64,000 nt of DNA from contig SSBO01000012.1 in assembly GCA_005281725.1 (NCBI GenBank), forward strand, positions 12,423,153-12,487,152. Reading direction: 5' to 3'. How positions within the stretch are numbered: the stretch's first letter is position 1; each line of letters starts with the position of its first letter. Below, in pieces: positions 26,879-38,976 of this stretch. This DNA is from Wuchereria bancrofti. Its lineage: Eukaryota; Nematoda; Chromadorea; Rhabditida; Onchocercidae. Under the pieces are notes generated by a model. That model ran no database searches, was not told the origin of the DNA, and was given only the letters and a program-made list of their open reading frames with translations. The translations under genes were made by a program, and so were the position numbers.

Positions 26879-28900
26879 GATGATCTTTTACTCTTTATAT
26901 AACGGGAATTGGTTTGTAACATTATGCCAGTTGCTCATAAGAGAAAGTGGTTGCCAGACTGGAAGAATATTTCGACATTGTAAAGGTTAGTGAACAAACA
27001 ACTGACAACTTTCTAACAATCGAATCTAATCTATGTTTGGCTGTCAGATCGTAAGATCTTACGGAAGCAATTTTCGACACATTAAGCAGCACACATATTC
27101 TTCGATGCAAATAAGCTCAGCTATTTTTATTTGGGATATAAAGTTGAAATAGTTTTATACATGTGTAAGGAATATTCAAATAAGACCTTCTTTAGTCTTA
27201 TGGATTTAACAGTTAACTTTACTAAATTTGCACATTTAATAATAGCACTGGCTTTATCAAAAAAATTTGATTTACCTAATTTCTTAAAAAAAAATGAGGA
27301 TTTATGAAAAAAATCAAAAACATCTATTTAATACGGTAAATACAAACAGTTGTTAAATTGAAATGTTTTTGGTAATATTAAAAACAGTCATAGTTTTACA
27401 AATGATTCGTTATATTCACATTGTGTACACATGCATTGTGCTATTAGGATCACAGTAAAAGTGATGAAATTATCAAAAAGGATATGCGACTATTACTTTA
27501 ATCATATTTGTAAAACTATGATTATTTTTAATGTTACCAAAATATCAGAAAAGTAAAGGAGTGGTCACTGGCGATCACTCGAAATATTATGGCTACATTA
27601 ATGTCATCAAGCACTTCTGGAAAATTCCTTTGTTTTACTTATTGTGAAATCACTCACAGGCGGTATTACTGAATGAGAGAGCTTTTGGGATTTTGATGTT
27701 TTGCACGCTTCGGTATTCTCTAACTTACACATCGATATTTTTGTCTTTTACATACTAAAGTTTAAGTTTTACTGGTCTTTTAATTGTGGCTATAAGCCAA
27801 TCATTTATGTAATAAACATATCTCATTTAATTAAAATTTTATTAAAAATCGATCCGAAGCATTCATTGTCCTTTTCTTCTCCTCTTCCTTATTCTTTATA
27901 CCTAAGTGCAATGGCCTATTAATGGCAAAACAGTCTATGGGATCCGTTCCATTTATTATTTACTTTTTCTTCGTTTTTTATGGTTTATTTTCTTATTTAG
28001 GTTAATTATAGTGTCTACATTTGTCTACAATTTTGTTTGTTTTATCTGCAACAGGTTTATTTTTTACTTATGGTTAACATATGTTTGAAGTTTTTATCCT
28101 AATTTCTAAGAAGATCTTGTTTTTGAAATTTCGAAGAATTTATAGTTTCTTGCAATAACTCGACTTTTTTCCTGATTTTCTGTTAAATTAGCTCTTTTTT
28201 TCTTTCTTTTTTTGCACAATGTCTTCTTTATTTAGCAATTCATTTTTTTATCACTGATTTCATTTCCGCATTTTTCGTACCATTTTGCATTTGTCCACCA
28301 TATTTATCATTTCACGAAATCTTTTTTTATATTTTTTTATAAACTTCACTTATTTTATGCATCATGTTGATTAAATCTTAATTCTCGAGAATTTTCCCTA
28401 AATATTTTTTTTTTCACTTTGTTATTCCTTTTTTATTTTTTTAAAGCATTTCTCCTTGCTAACGTTCAATTTTTTCTCATAGCCGCATTTTTTATTATTT
28501 ATGTTCAATGTGTGTTAATTTTCACTTTTGCATGTTTTGTATTAATTATAATTGTTGTATGTTTTCCGTGATTATTTTAATCTCATGTATGTCTTTTTGT
28601 TAACTCCATTAATTGCATGGTTTTTTTCCTGTTACTGTTACTTAGTACATGCGTTTTGGCGAAATATAATACCGAAAATATTGATAAAAAACCACTAGGT
28701 CAATGCAAATGGTTACAAAAAACATGTTTAGCAAGGTTATAGGGCATCATACATTTCTCTAATATTGAATAATTCAAATCTAAATGAATCTGAATTTAAG
28801 TAACAGCAAGTGGTACAAACAAAGGAAACCAAAATTGAATAACAGCATTAACATATACAGATTAAAGTATGAAAGCATGTCAACAAACATAAAATTGATA
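26879..28900. other. Gene-poor AT-rich DNA
   Basis: No splice-consistent coding sequence. Several 60-75-codon frames (26922-27110 minus, 27701-27922 and 27906-28088 plus) are T-rich and match nothing I know. From about 27.95 to 28.66 kb the plus strand is strikingly T-rich (pyrimidine bias). Confidence 0.45.
27366..27542. repeat. Imperfect inverted repeat, hairpin or MITE-like
   Basis: The arm at 27366-27403 (GGTAATATTAAAAACAGTCA, then TAGTTTTACAAAT) is the near-perfect complement of 27506-27542, with three or so mismatches over 37 bp. About 100 bp separate the arms. There is no coding content. It may be a miniature inverted-repeat element. Flanking target-site duplications are not obvious. 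Confidence 0.65.
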
Positions 28901-28914
28901 AAATTACTGTTGAA

Positions 28915-29205
28915 CCACTAGCCACTTGCTACTACTTTCTACCACTTTCCATTGCCACTTCCTATTATTTGCAACCATCTGCTGCTACTTGCAACCACCT
29001 GTTACTGTAACACCTGCTACTGTAACCATTTGTCTCCGACCGCTACGATAACCACTTGCAACCACCTGTTGTTGTAATTACTTGTAACCATCTGCTACGT
29101 TTACCTTTTGCAGCCACCTGTTGCTGTAACTACTTGCCACCATATCCGCTTGTTGTAGTCGCTTGTACAGGAGCTGGTTGCAAGTAGGTACAGTAGCAGG
29201 TGATT
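28915..29205. repeat. Degenerate CAACCACCTGTTACTGTAAC minisatellite
   Basis: Repeats built from CCACTTGC, AACCACCTGTT and CTGTAAC-type blocks, with unit length varying around 24-36 bp. Near 29170-29205 the last stretch (TTGCAAGTAGGTACAGTAGC) is in the opposite orientation, so the array ends in an inverted unit. Its base composition is richer in C than the surroundings. Confidence 0.65.
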
Positions 29206-29639
29206 CAAGTGTTTTGCCACTAATAGTAATTCACCGATTCGGAACCAAATTTTTTTTCGAATGTCGGTTGATCAAAATTGGATTATGGTTCGATTTTAAG
29301 GACTTTCTAAAATTCTAACTCTATTTTTTATCATTTCATTTGTTCTTTTGCAATAAACATACAATTGTTTAAATAAAAAAATGAATGAGGAGAAAATAAA
29401 CAGTATTTCTAGCTGATAGCATAAGCTAAAGAATGACAAGCTTTATACATCATAGTATCGTATTGAGTGTCACTAAATGTTGTCGCATCCTTTGTTTAGA
29501 TTTTTTATATATTTAGGATTCGATTTTTATGATAATTTCTAAAATGCTATTAGTGTAGATTAAGAGGCTTCGAAGTTAGAAAACATCCATTTTGCTAGCG
29601 ACATTTCTTAGCCTAATTTATAAGTATTGCATTTTGCCC

Positions 29640-30960
29640 ATCCTACATCAGTCACCATGTTTTTTAGAAATTGAACAGTTTTCTCTCGAATTTTCTCGAG
29701 AAGTGAAATAAGTTTTAAAACAAAGAGCTGTCATCGAAATTCGACTGGCTATGATGGAGGATGTTTGCTTGTTCTCACAATAAAGAAACATTCCCTATAG
29801 CAACTGCCTACTTCCTTCCGATCACATCCATCAACTTTTTTTGATCTCCCAGACCTCTGTGCTTTCTCCATCATTGTCAAGTTCTCAGAAACTGTTTCAA
29901 TTAAAATACGCAACTCAATTTCAATTTCAACTGTGATGCGAACATCAAAAAAAATTATCGTCGTTCCATTCTTCCAGTTCATGAGAGTCAACCTTTAAAA
30001 TTTGCACTGTTTTTCGTTACTTATTTACCTACAGTTTTTCCATTAATTCACCAAATTTCGCGAGAAACTTTCTTCATTACTTCATCCAAAGTTCGCGAGA
30101 AACTTGAATTTAGCGAGTTTATGTTAGCATTTATTGAAAATCTGATCTTGATTTCAGGTGCTATCCGGAATGGGTTGCCGACGTGTATGGTCAGGAAGCG
30201 GCCCGAAGTAATTCTATAATTTTTATTTTTTGTGCTGGCTATAGAATCGGTATGAAGGAAGCAATAATGCATCAATTTGTTCGCTAAAAAAATAATCTAT
30301 CCATCAAATACTTTCTCTATTAAATTCGCAAATGTATTCCAACTTAATTCTCTTACCGTTAAACTATTACCATTCTAATCAGTTTACAAAATAATTAGAA
30401 TTGAAATAATTTAAAAGTGTTAAGAATATCTGTTTACTGTTTTACAGGGACACACATTAAAATGGGGAAGCAGTGAATGAATTCGAAATTCCTCCGCGAA
30501 CTTTGTATAAATGGATTTTATGGATTATTCCTTTAATATATATCTGATTTCACTACCTTTACGGAGAACCTTCGTCTTTATTTCACGTGGACCTTTGAGA
30601 AATGTTGCTCGTTCTACTTCATCTTAACGGGGTAATTTTTTACTTTTCCTTTTATGGACGAGAAAAGATCTCGCGTTGACACGCAAGAATAGCAAATAAA
30701 CATCAAGGTCAAGAGAAAAGGCGTCTGGAACCTAAATGTTACTCTTATTTACGAAAAACGAATCTAATTTTCGATCCTTGAATGATATGCTCTTCAGTAT
30801 CATTGGGATTTGTGATTCAGCCAGTCATCGTCGTGGCCTAATATTGGCATTCATGGTAATGAATCTGCATGCAATCCTTATTTTCGTACCAGTAATTGTA
30901 ATTGTTTCTAGCTTCGATATACATTTTTACCATTTTTTGTCCGTAAATTTTTTGAAATGA
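29640..30960. other. Unassigned interval with overlapping open frames
   Basis: GC is higher than in the neighbours, and frames on both strands stay open for 60-80 codons. On the minus strand these are 29749-29991 and 30048-30275. On the plus strand one frame runs from about 30031 to 30216 (ISRETFFITSSKVREKLEFS then EFMLAFIEN) and another lies at 30736-30960. None has a recognised domain or a convincing exon chain. It could be a decayed gene or a mobile-element remnant. Confidence 0.3.
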
Positions 30961-33358
30961 CTTCCATTGTTAAACTATATTGAACTGTTGGATGATAAGA
31001 ACCAAAGTTTTTGTTTTTTAGGCTGAAGTTTTTGTTTTTTATTTTTAGTTTTTGCTTTTTTTTATTCTATCTGATAATAAATTTTTGACATATAATAGAT
31101 TATTGAAATATCGCGATATTGTCATTGTAAAAGATAAAAAAACACACAAAGAACAATTTTTTTTAATGGTAAAATGGACAAAATGATTTTATATGCATAT
31201 TTCGATCAGAAATTTCTTAAAAATTTTGAATGAAATTTGACTAAACGATTTGAAATGAGACTAAATGATAATAAAAGAACGGCATATATTTTTCATTATG
31301 AATGAGTGTGATGACATTTCTCAGGTGTCGCAGGTGACCTTAAAAGAAAAAAAAGATGAAAAATCGTAGATCACAATTGTTAGATTATTTTAATTATTTA
31401 TTTTAGTGCTTCACATATTTATTTATTTACCTTGTTTGCTTATATGTTTATTTATTATTCTATTGTAATGGTTGCTCATTTGACTATTGTATATCAGTTA
31501 AAGTAAATGATAACGATTATAAATCATTTTGTTTAATTGATTGTTTACAAATTTACAAATTAAACTATTTATATTAGTAGAAGTTTAACCAACAGAATAA
31601 ATTTAAATAAAGTATAATTTTAATAACTCAATAATTTTATTCAACAAACAAGATATAATTTTAATAAAAATCAATAATTGGACAAAATATAATTTTGATA
31701 ATTCAATAATAATATTAGAAAAAATGAAACATTTATAGAGTTTCTGATTAGTTTCAGAATTAGAAATGCAATTTTTGTCAATAATATTAGTCAAATGATA
31801 TGATCCACTTTAAGATAATATATGAATTATGCAATAAAATAAGGAAGAGAAAATATCATTTATCTTGCTTCTTTTCAAATTAATTATGAAAATTTAACTA
31901 TCAGTTCCGCTAATTCAAATTCAAAAAATAAAAAATAATAAAAAAGTAGAAAATTCAAAGATGTTAATTTTAAATTGGATGATAGATAATCCTAAAAAGA
32001 ATTTCAGTGAGGTCATTTATTATATCATAGATATATAAATAACTATTCATATTGTATATCATTGAGAATTATTTAATTTATTAATCTTAAAGATAAATTT
32101 TTAGCATAAATTAAGAGGTTGTATGATATTTCTTAAAATTTTTATATTGAAATGAAAGAGAAATTTATACATCAAACTTTTAAAATTACCGCTTCATTAG
32201 TGAACAATAATTCTTATAATGATCAAATAAAATGTTAGAAAATAATTCAGTCGCTTCAAATTTTAGCTAAAAATAAAAAGTAGCATGAATTTTAAAATAA
32301 AAAAGAGAGAAATAATCAATTAAGATAATCAATTTGTGCGAAAATTTAGAAGTAATGATGACATTTGTGAAAGTGAGGTAAACGACGAGAAATAGAAGAA
32401 ATGGGTGATAAAATGTTAGGTAAACAATCTTTCATCCTTTTCAATCCTTAAAAAAGAGAGAGAGGAGATCATATCATTTAATTTTCCAATTACTTTTTTA
32501 CAANNNNNNNNNNNNNNNNNNNNNAATTTGTGCGAAAATTTAGAAGTAATGATGACATTTGTGAAAGTGAGGTAAACGACGAGAAATAGAAGAAATGGGT
32601 GATAAAATGTTAGGTAAACAATCTTTCATCCTTTTCAATCCTTAAAAAAGAGAGAGAGGAGATCATATCATTTAATTTTCCAATTACTTTTTTACAAAAA
32701 AAAAGAGCAAAAAATTGAAAATTTTTGTCTTCATAGAAATACCAATAAAATGAACCATAAATATTTTATTTTTTAAAAGACAATAAATATTTCTTTCTTT
32801 TTTTCATTATCATTTATTGATTAAAAATTAAATTAAGAAAAATTAACTTTACGATTGAAATACTTAAACAAAAAAAGGAAGAGAAAGAAGAAAATTCCCT
32901 CAAATATTTTATAGAAATATCAATGAATTGCTAATAATAATGATGAATCAATGATTTATGAAAAAGTACAAATAAAAAATTTGAAAGAAACCAGAGAAAG
33001 AAGATTGATAACAAATAATATTTATTATCGAAATGATAATAAAATATTAATCAAACAAAATTTTTTTTTCAAAATTCTTTAGAGAACTAAACTAAGATGA
33101 TAATCCTATAATATATCAAATTTCTAATAAATATTAGAATTTATGGTAATAATTTTTAAAATATTTAAAAAAGGAGAAAAAAGTGTGTATAAAATGTGTA
33201 TCGTTTTTTTAAATATTTCGAAGGAGAAATAATAAATGATAAATTGAATTTAAAATTTCGTCATATTTAAGAACAATATTCCTTCTACATGCATTTAATT
33301 TATTTGTATCTCACACATAATATCCATTTCAATTGCTAAAATATATAAAAAACAACGA
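30961..33358. other. AT-rich DNA without a supported gene
   Basis: Low-complexity A/T sequence on both sides of a run of 21 N. Frames here (for example 31603-31794 minus) consist of I, N, L, K and F and look random. Confidence 0.45.
32331..32697. repeat. Direct 173-bp copies flanking 21 N (32504-32524)
   Basis: 32331-32503 and 32525-32697 appear identical on either side of the N run. As at the single-N junctions, the gap has zero or negative true length, so the 21 N do not stand for missing bases. Confidence 0.85.
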
Positions 33359-33553
33359 ATGAAAATCATAGTTACGAAACGTTTTACTTTTTTTGTTGTT
33401 GTTTTGCTTTTGTTTTTGCTTTCATCAATTAAAAATGATATTTGTAATATGGAGAATAACATTAAGTTTATTAAATCATATAATGAAAATGAAACTAATA
33501 ATTATTTTTTAACTAGAAAGAAAGTGCACTACGAGTATAACGAAATACTTTAA
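33359..33553 (+). CDS. Possible small secreted or membrane-anchored protein, 64 aa
   Basis: Single-exon frame from ATG to TAA. Residues 1-22 look like a signal peptide: basic start (MKIIVTKR), hydrophobic core (FFVVVLLLFLLSS), then a polar stretch. The remainder is charged and Asn-rich (NMENNIKFIKSYNENETNNY) and contains a KK/RKK-type basic site (TRKKVHYEYNEIL) that could be a prohormone-like cleavage site. No homologue is recognised. The surroundings are extremely AT-rich, and Asn/Lys/Ile-rich frames arise easily there, so it may be chance. The well-formed N-terminal signal is the only positive evidence. Confidence 0.25.
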   Translation: MKIIVTKRFTFFVVVLLLFLLSSIKNDICNMENNIKFIKSYNENETNNYFLTRKKVHYEYNEIL

Positions 33554-34087
33554 AAAAAGATAAATGAAGTTTAATTAGTATAAATTTCAAGCTAACATTT
33601 TTAGCCTATTACAACATTTACAATCATATTAATAAGATATATAAAAAAAAGTAAAATAAAAAATGTTATTAAAATGATAAATGAGAAATAATTAATATAG
33701 TGAAGTATTCAAATGATTGAAGGAAATATATATCTTAATGAAAGAAATATGAAAATAATTAGTGAATGTTTATTTTCGAGATCAGCAAATTTTAATTGTC
33801 ATGACCCCTGTCCTACAGATAATAAAGAGTATTAGTAAATTTAATTACTAATTCTACTGAATGCAACATTCGAATAAATATACCTAAGAATATAATAGAG
33901 CTATGATAAATTGAAAAAGTAAAAGGTGTAATATCCATATGACTAGGGTCCAAAGCCTAGCAAGCTAGCCAAATAGTAAAACTATTATTGATTTGATCTG
34001 ACCTAACTTAATACAACATTATATATAAAGTTAACTTCTTTTTACATTTGATATAATAATAAATTTTTAATTCAATAAACATTTTTT

Positions 34088-34232
34088 TTAATAAAAGACG
34101 AGAGGAGAGAGAGAGAGGGAAAGCAAAAAATCAAAAAGAAAGAAAAATAAAAAGAGGAAATAGGAAGAAAAACAGGAAAAGAAAGAGAGGGAAATAAAGA
34201 GAGAGAGAAGGAGAGAGAGACTGAAATGAATT
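34088..34232. repeat. Purine-rich (GA/AAG)n tract
   Basis: About 145 bp almost purely A and G on the plus strand, with GAGAGAGAG runs at both ends. The long minus-strand S/F/L-rich frames over it are artefacts of the repeat. Such tracts can form triplex DNA. Confidence 0.7.
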
Positions 34233-34614
34233 TGCGGAGTCTTCTTTTTTCTTTTTTTCTTATTTCTCCTTATTTCTGAAATTGTTATCATTTATTTGAA
34301 AAGAGATGAAATTCATTTCTCCATTGTACTGAAACTTTTTTCTTTTTTTTGATTTCACTGAATCATTTGAATGCAATATAGGGAAGAATGAAAAGGGAAA
34401 ATAAGTGAGTGTAAAAATATTTTGGGAATTATTTTTGTTGTTGGACAAAATTTCCGGAATTTTGCTAAAATTAAACAAATAAATTTCATAATATTTCAAT
34501 TATTTTATTTAGAAAAAGAAAAAGAAAAGGTGAATATAAAATATATTTAGCATATTTTTTTTTGCTTTTATTTTTTGATATTAAATTTATTAATTAAGGA
34601 AAAAAGAGAGGAGA

Positions 34615-34981
34615 GAGACATAAATAAATAAGTGAATAAATAAATAATAAATAAATTAATTATTTAAATTAAACAAATTGAGTTAAATAAATAAATAAAT
34701 ATGTAAATAATTAAATAAATAAATAAACAAATAAATTAAGTAAACAAATAAATAAATAATAAATGAATAAATAAATGAAATGATAACTTTTCTTTTCCTC
34801 TATATTTTGGATATTATAATAAAAGAANAAATTGAGTTAAATAAATAAATAAATATGTAAATAATTAAATAAATAAATAAACAAATAAATTAAGTAAACA
34901 AATAAATAAATAATAAATGAATAAATAAATGAAATGATAACTTTTCTTTTCCTCTATATTTTGGATATTATAATAAAAGAA
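34615..34981. repeat. (TAAA)n-type microsatellite with unmerged copies around N (34828)
   Basis: Interrupted AAAT/ATAA tetranucleotide repeats. 34675-34827 and 34829-34981 (153 bp each) appear identical around one N, which is the usual picture of a contig broken in a microsatellite. Confidence 0.85.
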
Positions 34982-35080
34982 TTTATAAAAGTTATTTGCA
35001 TCATTTTTTAAACTATATATGAAATTTCAAAATTCAAATAGTGTCGTGGAATGTATTAACTGCCAGATATTTTATTTTGC

Positions 35081-35102
35081 CTCAAACTTGGGTAATTAAA
35101 CC
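35081..35102 (-). ncRNA. Exact SL1 spliced-leader match; SL RNA-like fragment or SL1-tagged retrocopy end
   Basis: Read on the minus strand from 35102, the sequence begins GGTTTAATTACCCAAG and ends TTTGAG, identical over all 22 nt to the conserved nematode SL1 exon. The next bases are GCAAAATA, where a true SL RNA has a GT donor. An AATTTTG similar to the Sm site lies about 69-75 nt from the start, close to its place in C. elegans SL1 RNA. However, no GC-rich 3' stem follows, and no pairing partner for the leader stem is visible. It may be a degenerate SL RNA gene or the 5' end of a reverse-transcribed trans-spliced mRNA. There is no 5S rRNA nearby. A second copy at 36685-36706 lies in the overlap block and is probably the same locus. 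Confidence 0.5.
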
Positions 35103-36684
35103 AACAAATCAACATTATAACAACGCGCAACAAATACATATAATATAATTATAAAACACTAAAATATTATCAAAAATCACCCAGAAACGTAGAATGAATG
35201 GTAGTGGGGATGGTTGGTTAATTTATATACCGAACTAAACTGACAACTGGAAATCCGGCGGAGAACATTTGATTGATGTAAAACAAAGATTGCTAACAAA
35301 GGGTTTTTTATTGTGTGAGAAGGAAGTAATTAGCATAATGGCCTAAAGATCTAGACATAGATTGATTACAAATGCGAAATTATTCAGTGATTGACTTATC
35401 AGACATCTGGCAATAAAATATTAGGATTTGAATGTAATTTAAAGGTGTCGTCTTTACGACAAATATACACTGATTGTATCATTTCACTTGTATATATGCA
35501 TCTATGCGTTAAAAGTCTATAAAAAACTTTCGCAAAAATTTTGAAAATTTTGGAAATAAGCCGTTAATTTAAAAATATTAAAATTAAGTAGCTACATTTT
35601 ATGGATTCATGAAAAGAAATACTGTTTTTTAATTTATTTAAGCTGAAATGAATTAAAAAGTGCATTAATGTTTTTGTTGCATGATAACATTCTCTTTGTA
35701 AACATTGTGTATAATGGATATTAACTTTAATACATTTCAATTCCAGCTGGATTTTTTTTAAAGAAATTTCAATTTTTTCAGTTTTTTAACTACACCATAT
35801 AAAATACCCCGTTACATGCAGGATACACTTTTTAGCTATTACATCTAAAATATTTCTCACTTTAATTTGTAAAATTATTCCTTATTGTCACTTTATACTA
35901 TCATTTTTTTCAATTAACATTTCTTAATTATGATAAATTATTGTAATAGCAATTATGTCATATTTGTTAAACTTCAATCTTTCATCTTTCTTGATCGAAA
36001 GAATAAAAAGCATATTCATCTCTTAGTGATATGCTCGATTCCTTTTGCTAATATTTCCTCCTTAAATGGCTAGAGATTGATTATCATTAATATTCCATCT
36101 GTTATTTTTGCTTTTTCCAGTAGATTTATTCCATATGTAACATTAGCATTTTCAAGTTTAACAGCTAAATTTGTTGATGTAAGATGATCTAAGTGAACTT
36201 ACTATTACTTACTGTAATAGTTATAGTTATCAATTAAAGTGTCAATGATAATTAGCAGTGAGATACCCTTTACTGATCTGTTATCACTTTAGTGCTAAAT
36301 ATTAAAGTTTCTTAATCAAAATATTTAAATTAATTAAAGTTTCTTGATTGGAATTTCAAATCAAACTGTTTACATAAATCAATCTTGTTTTTGCGTAACA
36401 GTAGAACTCACCTGCAACTTTGTCCTTGACAACCATTTGCAGGAAATGATGGGAAAACAGGTTGACAATCGATTTTCACTGTATACATAAAGGTTTGAAA
36501 ATTTTTAACAATTTAGTGCATGTCTGTCCCATGCATAACAGCAGGTCTATTGGATGATTGCGCCGCGCAGAAACTTGTTCAGCAGTGGGACAGCTCTTAA
36601 ATTTACATTTATGTGCTGTCATTTGAGAATTTGAAATTTTTTAANTGTCGTGGAATGTATTAACTGCCAGATATTTTATTTTGC

Positions 36685-36706
36685 CTCAAACTTGGGTAAT
36701 TAAACC
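36685..36706 (-). ncRNA. Second copy of the SL1 match (probable assembly duplicate)
   Basis: The same 22-nt SL1 exon match with the same right-hand flank as at 35081-35102. To its left the shared sequence stops at the N (36645), so the SL1-proximal 40 bp are shared and the rest is not informative. Treat it as one locus unless reads show two. Confidence 0.4.
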
Positions 36707-38462
36707 AACAAATCAACATTATAACAACGCGCAACAAATACATATAATATAATTATAAAACACTAAAATATTATCAAAAATCACCCAGAAACGTAGAATG
36801 AATGGTAGTGGGGATGGTTGGTTAATTTATATACCGAACTAAACTGACAACTGGAAATCCGGCGGAGAACATTTGATTGATGTAAAACAAAGATTGCTAA
36901 CAAAGGGTTTTTTATTGTGTGAGAAGGAAGTAATTAGCATAATGGCCTAAAGATCTAGACATAGATTGATTACAAATGCGAAATTATTCAGTGATTGACT
37001 TATCAGACATCTGGCAATAAAATATTAGGATTTGAATGTAATTTAAAGGTGTCGTCTTTACGACAAATATACACTGATTGTATCATTTCACTTGTATATA
37101 TGCATCTATGCGTTAAAAGTCTATAAAAAACTTTCGCAAAAATTTTGAAAATTTTGGAAATAAGCCGTTAATTTAAAAATATTAAAATTAAGTAGCTACA
37201 TTTTATGGATTCATGAAAAGAAATACTGTTTTTTAATTTATTTAAGCTGAAATGAATTAAAAAGTGCATTAATGTTTTTGTTGCATGATAACATTCTCTT
37301 TGTAAACATTGTGTATAATGGATATTAACTTTAATACATTTCAATTCCAGCTGGATTTTTTTTAAAGAAATTTCAATTTTTTCAGTTTTTTAACTACACC
37401 ATATAAAATACCCCGTTACATGCAGGATACACTTTTTAGCTATTACATCTAAAATATTTCTCACTTTAATTTGTAAAATTATTCCTTATTGTCACTTTAT
37501 ACTATCATTTTTTTCAATTAACATTTCTTAATTATGATAAATTATTGTAATAGCAATTATGTCATATTTGTTAAACTTCAATCTTTCATCTTTCTTGATC
37601 GAAAGAATAAAAAGCATATTCATCTCTTAGTGATATGCTCGATTCCTTTTGCTAATATTTCCTCCTTAAATGGCTAGAGATTGATTATCATTAATATTCC
37701 ATCTGTTATTTTTGCTTTTTCCAGTAGATTTATTCCATATGTAACATTAGCATTTTCAAGTTTAACAGCTAAATTTGTTGATGTAAGATGATCTAAGTGA
37801 ACTTACTATTACTTACTGTAATAGTTATAGTTATCAATTAAAGTGTCAATGATAATTAGCAGTGAGATACCCTTTACTGATCTGTTATCACTTTAGTGCT
37901 AAATATTAAAGTTTCTTAATCAAAATATTTAAATTAATTAAAGTTTCTTGATTGGAATTTCAAATCAAACTGTTTACATAAATCAATCTTGTTTTTGCGT
38001 AACAGTAGAACTCACCTGCAACTTTGTCCTTGACAACCATTTGCAGGAAATGATGGGAAAACAGGTTGACAATCGATTTTCACTGTATACATAAAGGTTT
38101 GAAAATTTTTAACAATTTAGTGCATGTCTGTCCCATGCATAACAGCAGGTCTATTGGATGATTGCGCCGCGCAGAAACTTGTTCAGCAGTGGGACAGCTC
38201 TTAAATTTACATTTATGTGCTGTCATTTGAGAATTTGAAATTTTTTAATCTCTATATTCATAAAAAATTATCGATTGATTTCTTCCAACGGCTTTCTACA
38301 CTTTTTTTAAAAATTGATTGTGCTTGTTATATTTGACAATGAATCGCATCGAAATCTATCAGTTCCTTCAAATTTTATTTCGGATCGTTTAATTTTAATC
38401 TTGTTTGCTTCAAGAAAAATGAAAAAACTTTTTGTAATATTTTAATGAACGTCGTTCATTTT

Positions 38463-38473
38463 NCCCCCCCCCC
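38463..38473. other. Assembly junction: N followed by ten C
   Basis: One N, then a run of ten C in DNA that otherwise has almost no C runs. The ACK duplication begins within a few bases to the right. The left limit of that duplication is therefore set by the contig end and not by biology. Confidence 0.7.
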
Positions 38474-38976
38474 AGGTGAGATTAATAACAATTCTAATAT
38501 CGCCAAAAAGAATCTACACAGCGTCGGCCGCCGGCAAATTTCTTCAAATTTCAAAAAATAGGTGATTTTTGAAATTTAAACTTAATTCGCTTACTAAAAT
38601 TTAAACATTCTTAGAATTCATGTGCTTTTGCAATCCATTCACCGATCGATAGACTGCAAAAAATTCATGTCGCGAAAGACAAAATGAGAGAAAGAGACAC
38701 ACAACTTAAAATCAATCTATGTTATATACCTATTACGTTTAAGTAGTCAAAGTAGTAAAGTAATACAATAATGAGTGGTACAGGGTGAAATACACGTAAA
38801 AAGATTGCTTGAACCACTAAAAAAAATAGTTAACCGTAAAATAAGCAATCAAAATTGAAAATCAAATTATACTTTCAAATGGTTTAGGGCAAAAACTTGA
38901 AGAGGATGATTACTGAAGAGTGGATGATTATCCAGAAAAGGAATATCAAAGGGATCTTCTCGAAACTTACCTTGAA

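Larger units (their letters stand above)
35042..38248. repeat. Direct 1603-bp copies flanking a single N (36645)
   Basis: 35042-36644 and 36646-38248 match from end to end around one N. This is a probable unmerged contig overlap, so the SL1 match and everything else inside probably exists once. Apart from the SL1 match I see no gene in the unit. Confidence 0.85.

Noticed and set aside
33930..33975. Short GC-richer stretch resembling a tRNA arm
   Set aside because: No cloverleaf with T-loop (GTTCGA-like) and acceptor stem could be formed.
34088..34499. Minus-strand Ser/Phe/Leu-rich frames over the GA tract
   Set aside because: Translation of a purine-rich simple repeat and its flank; no independent coding support.
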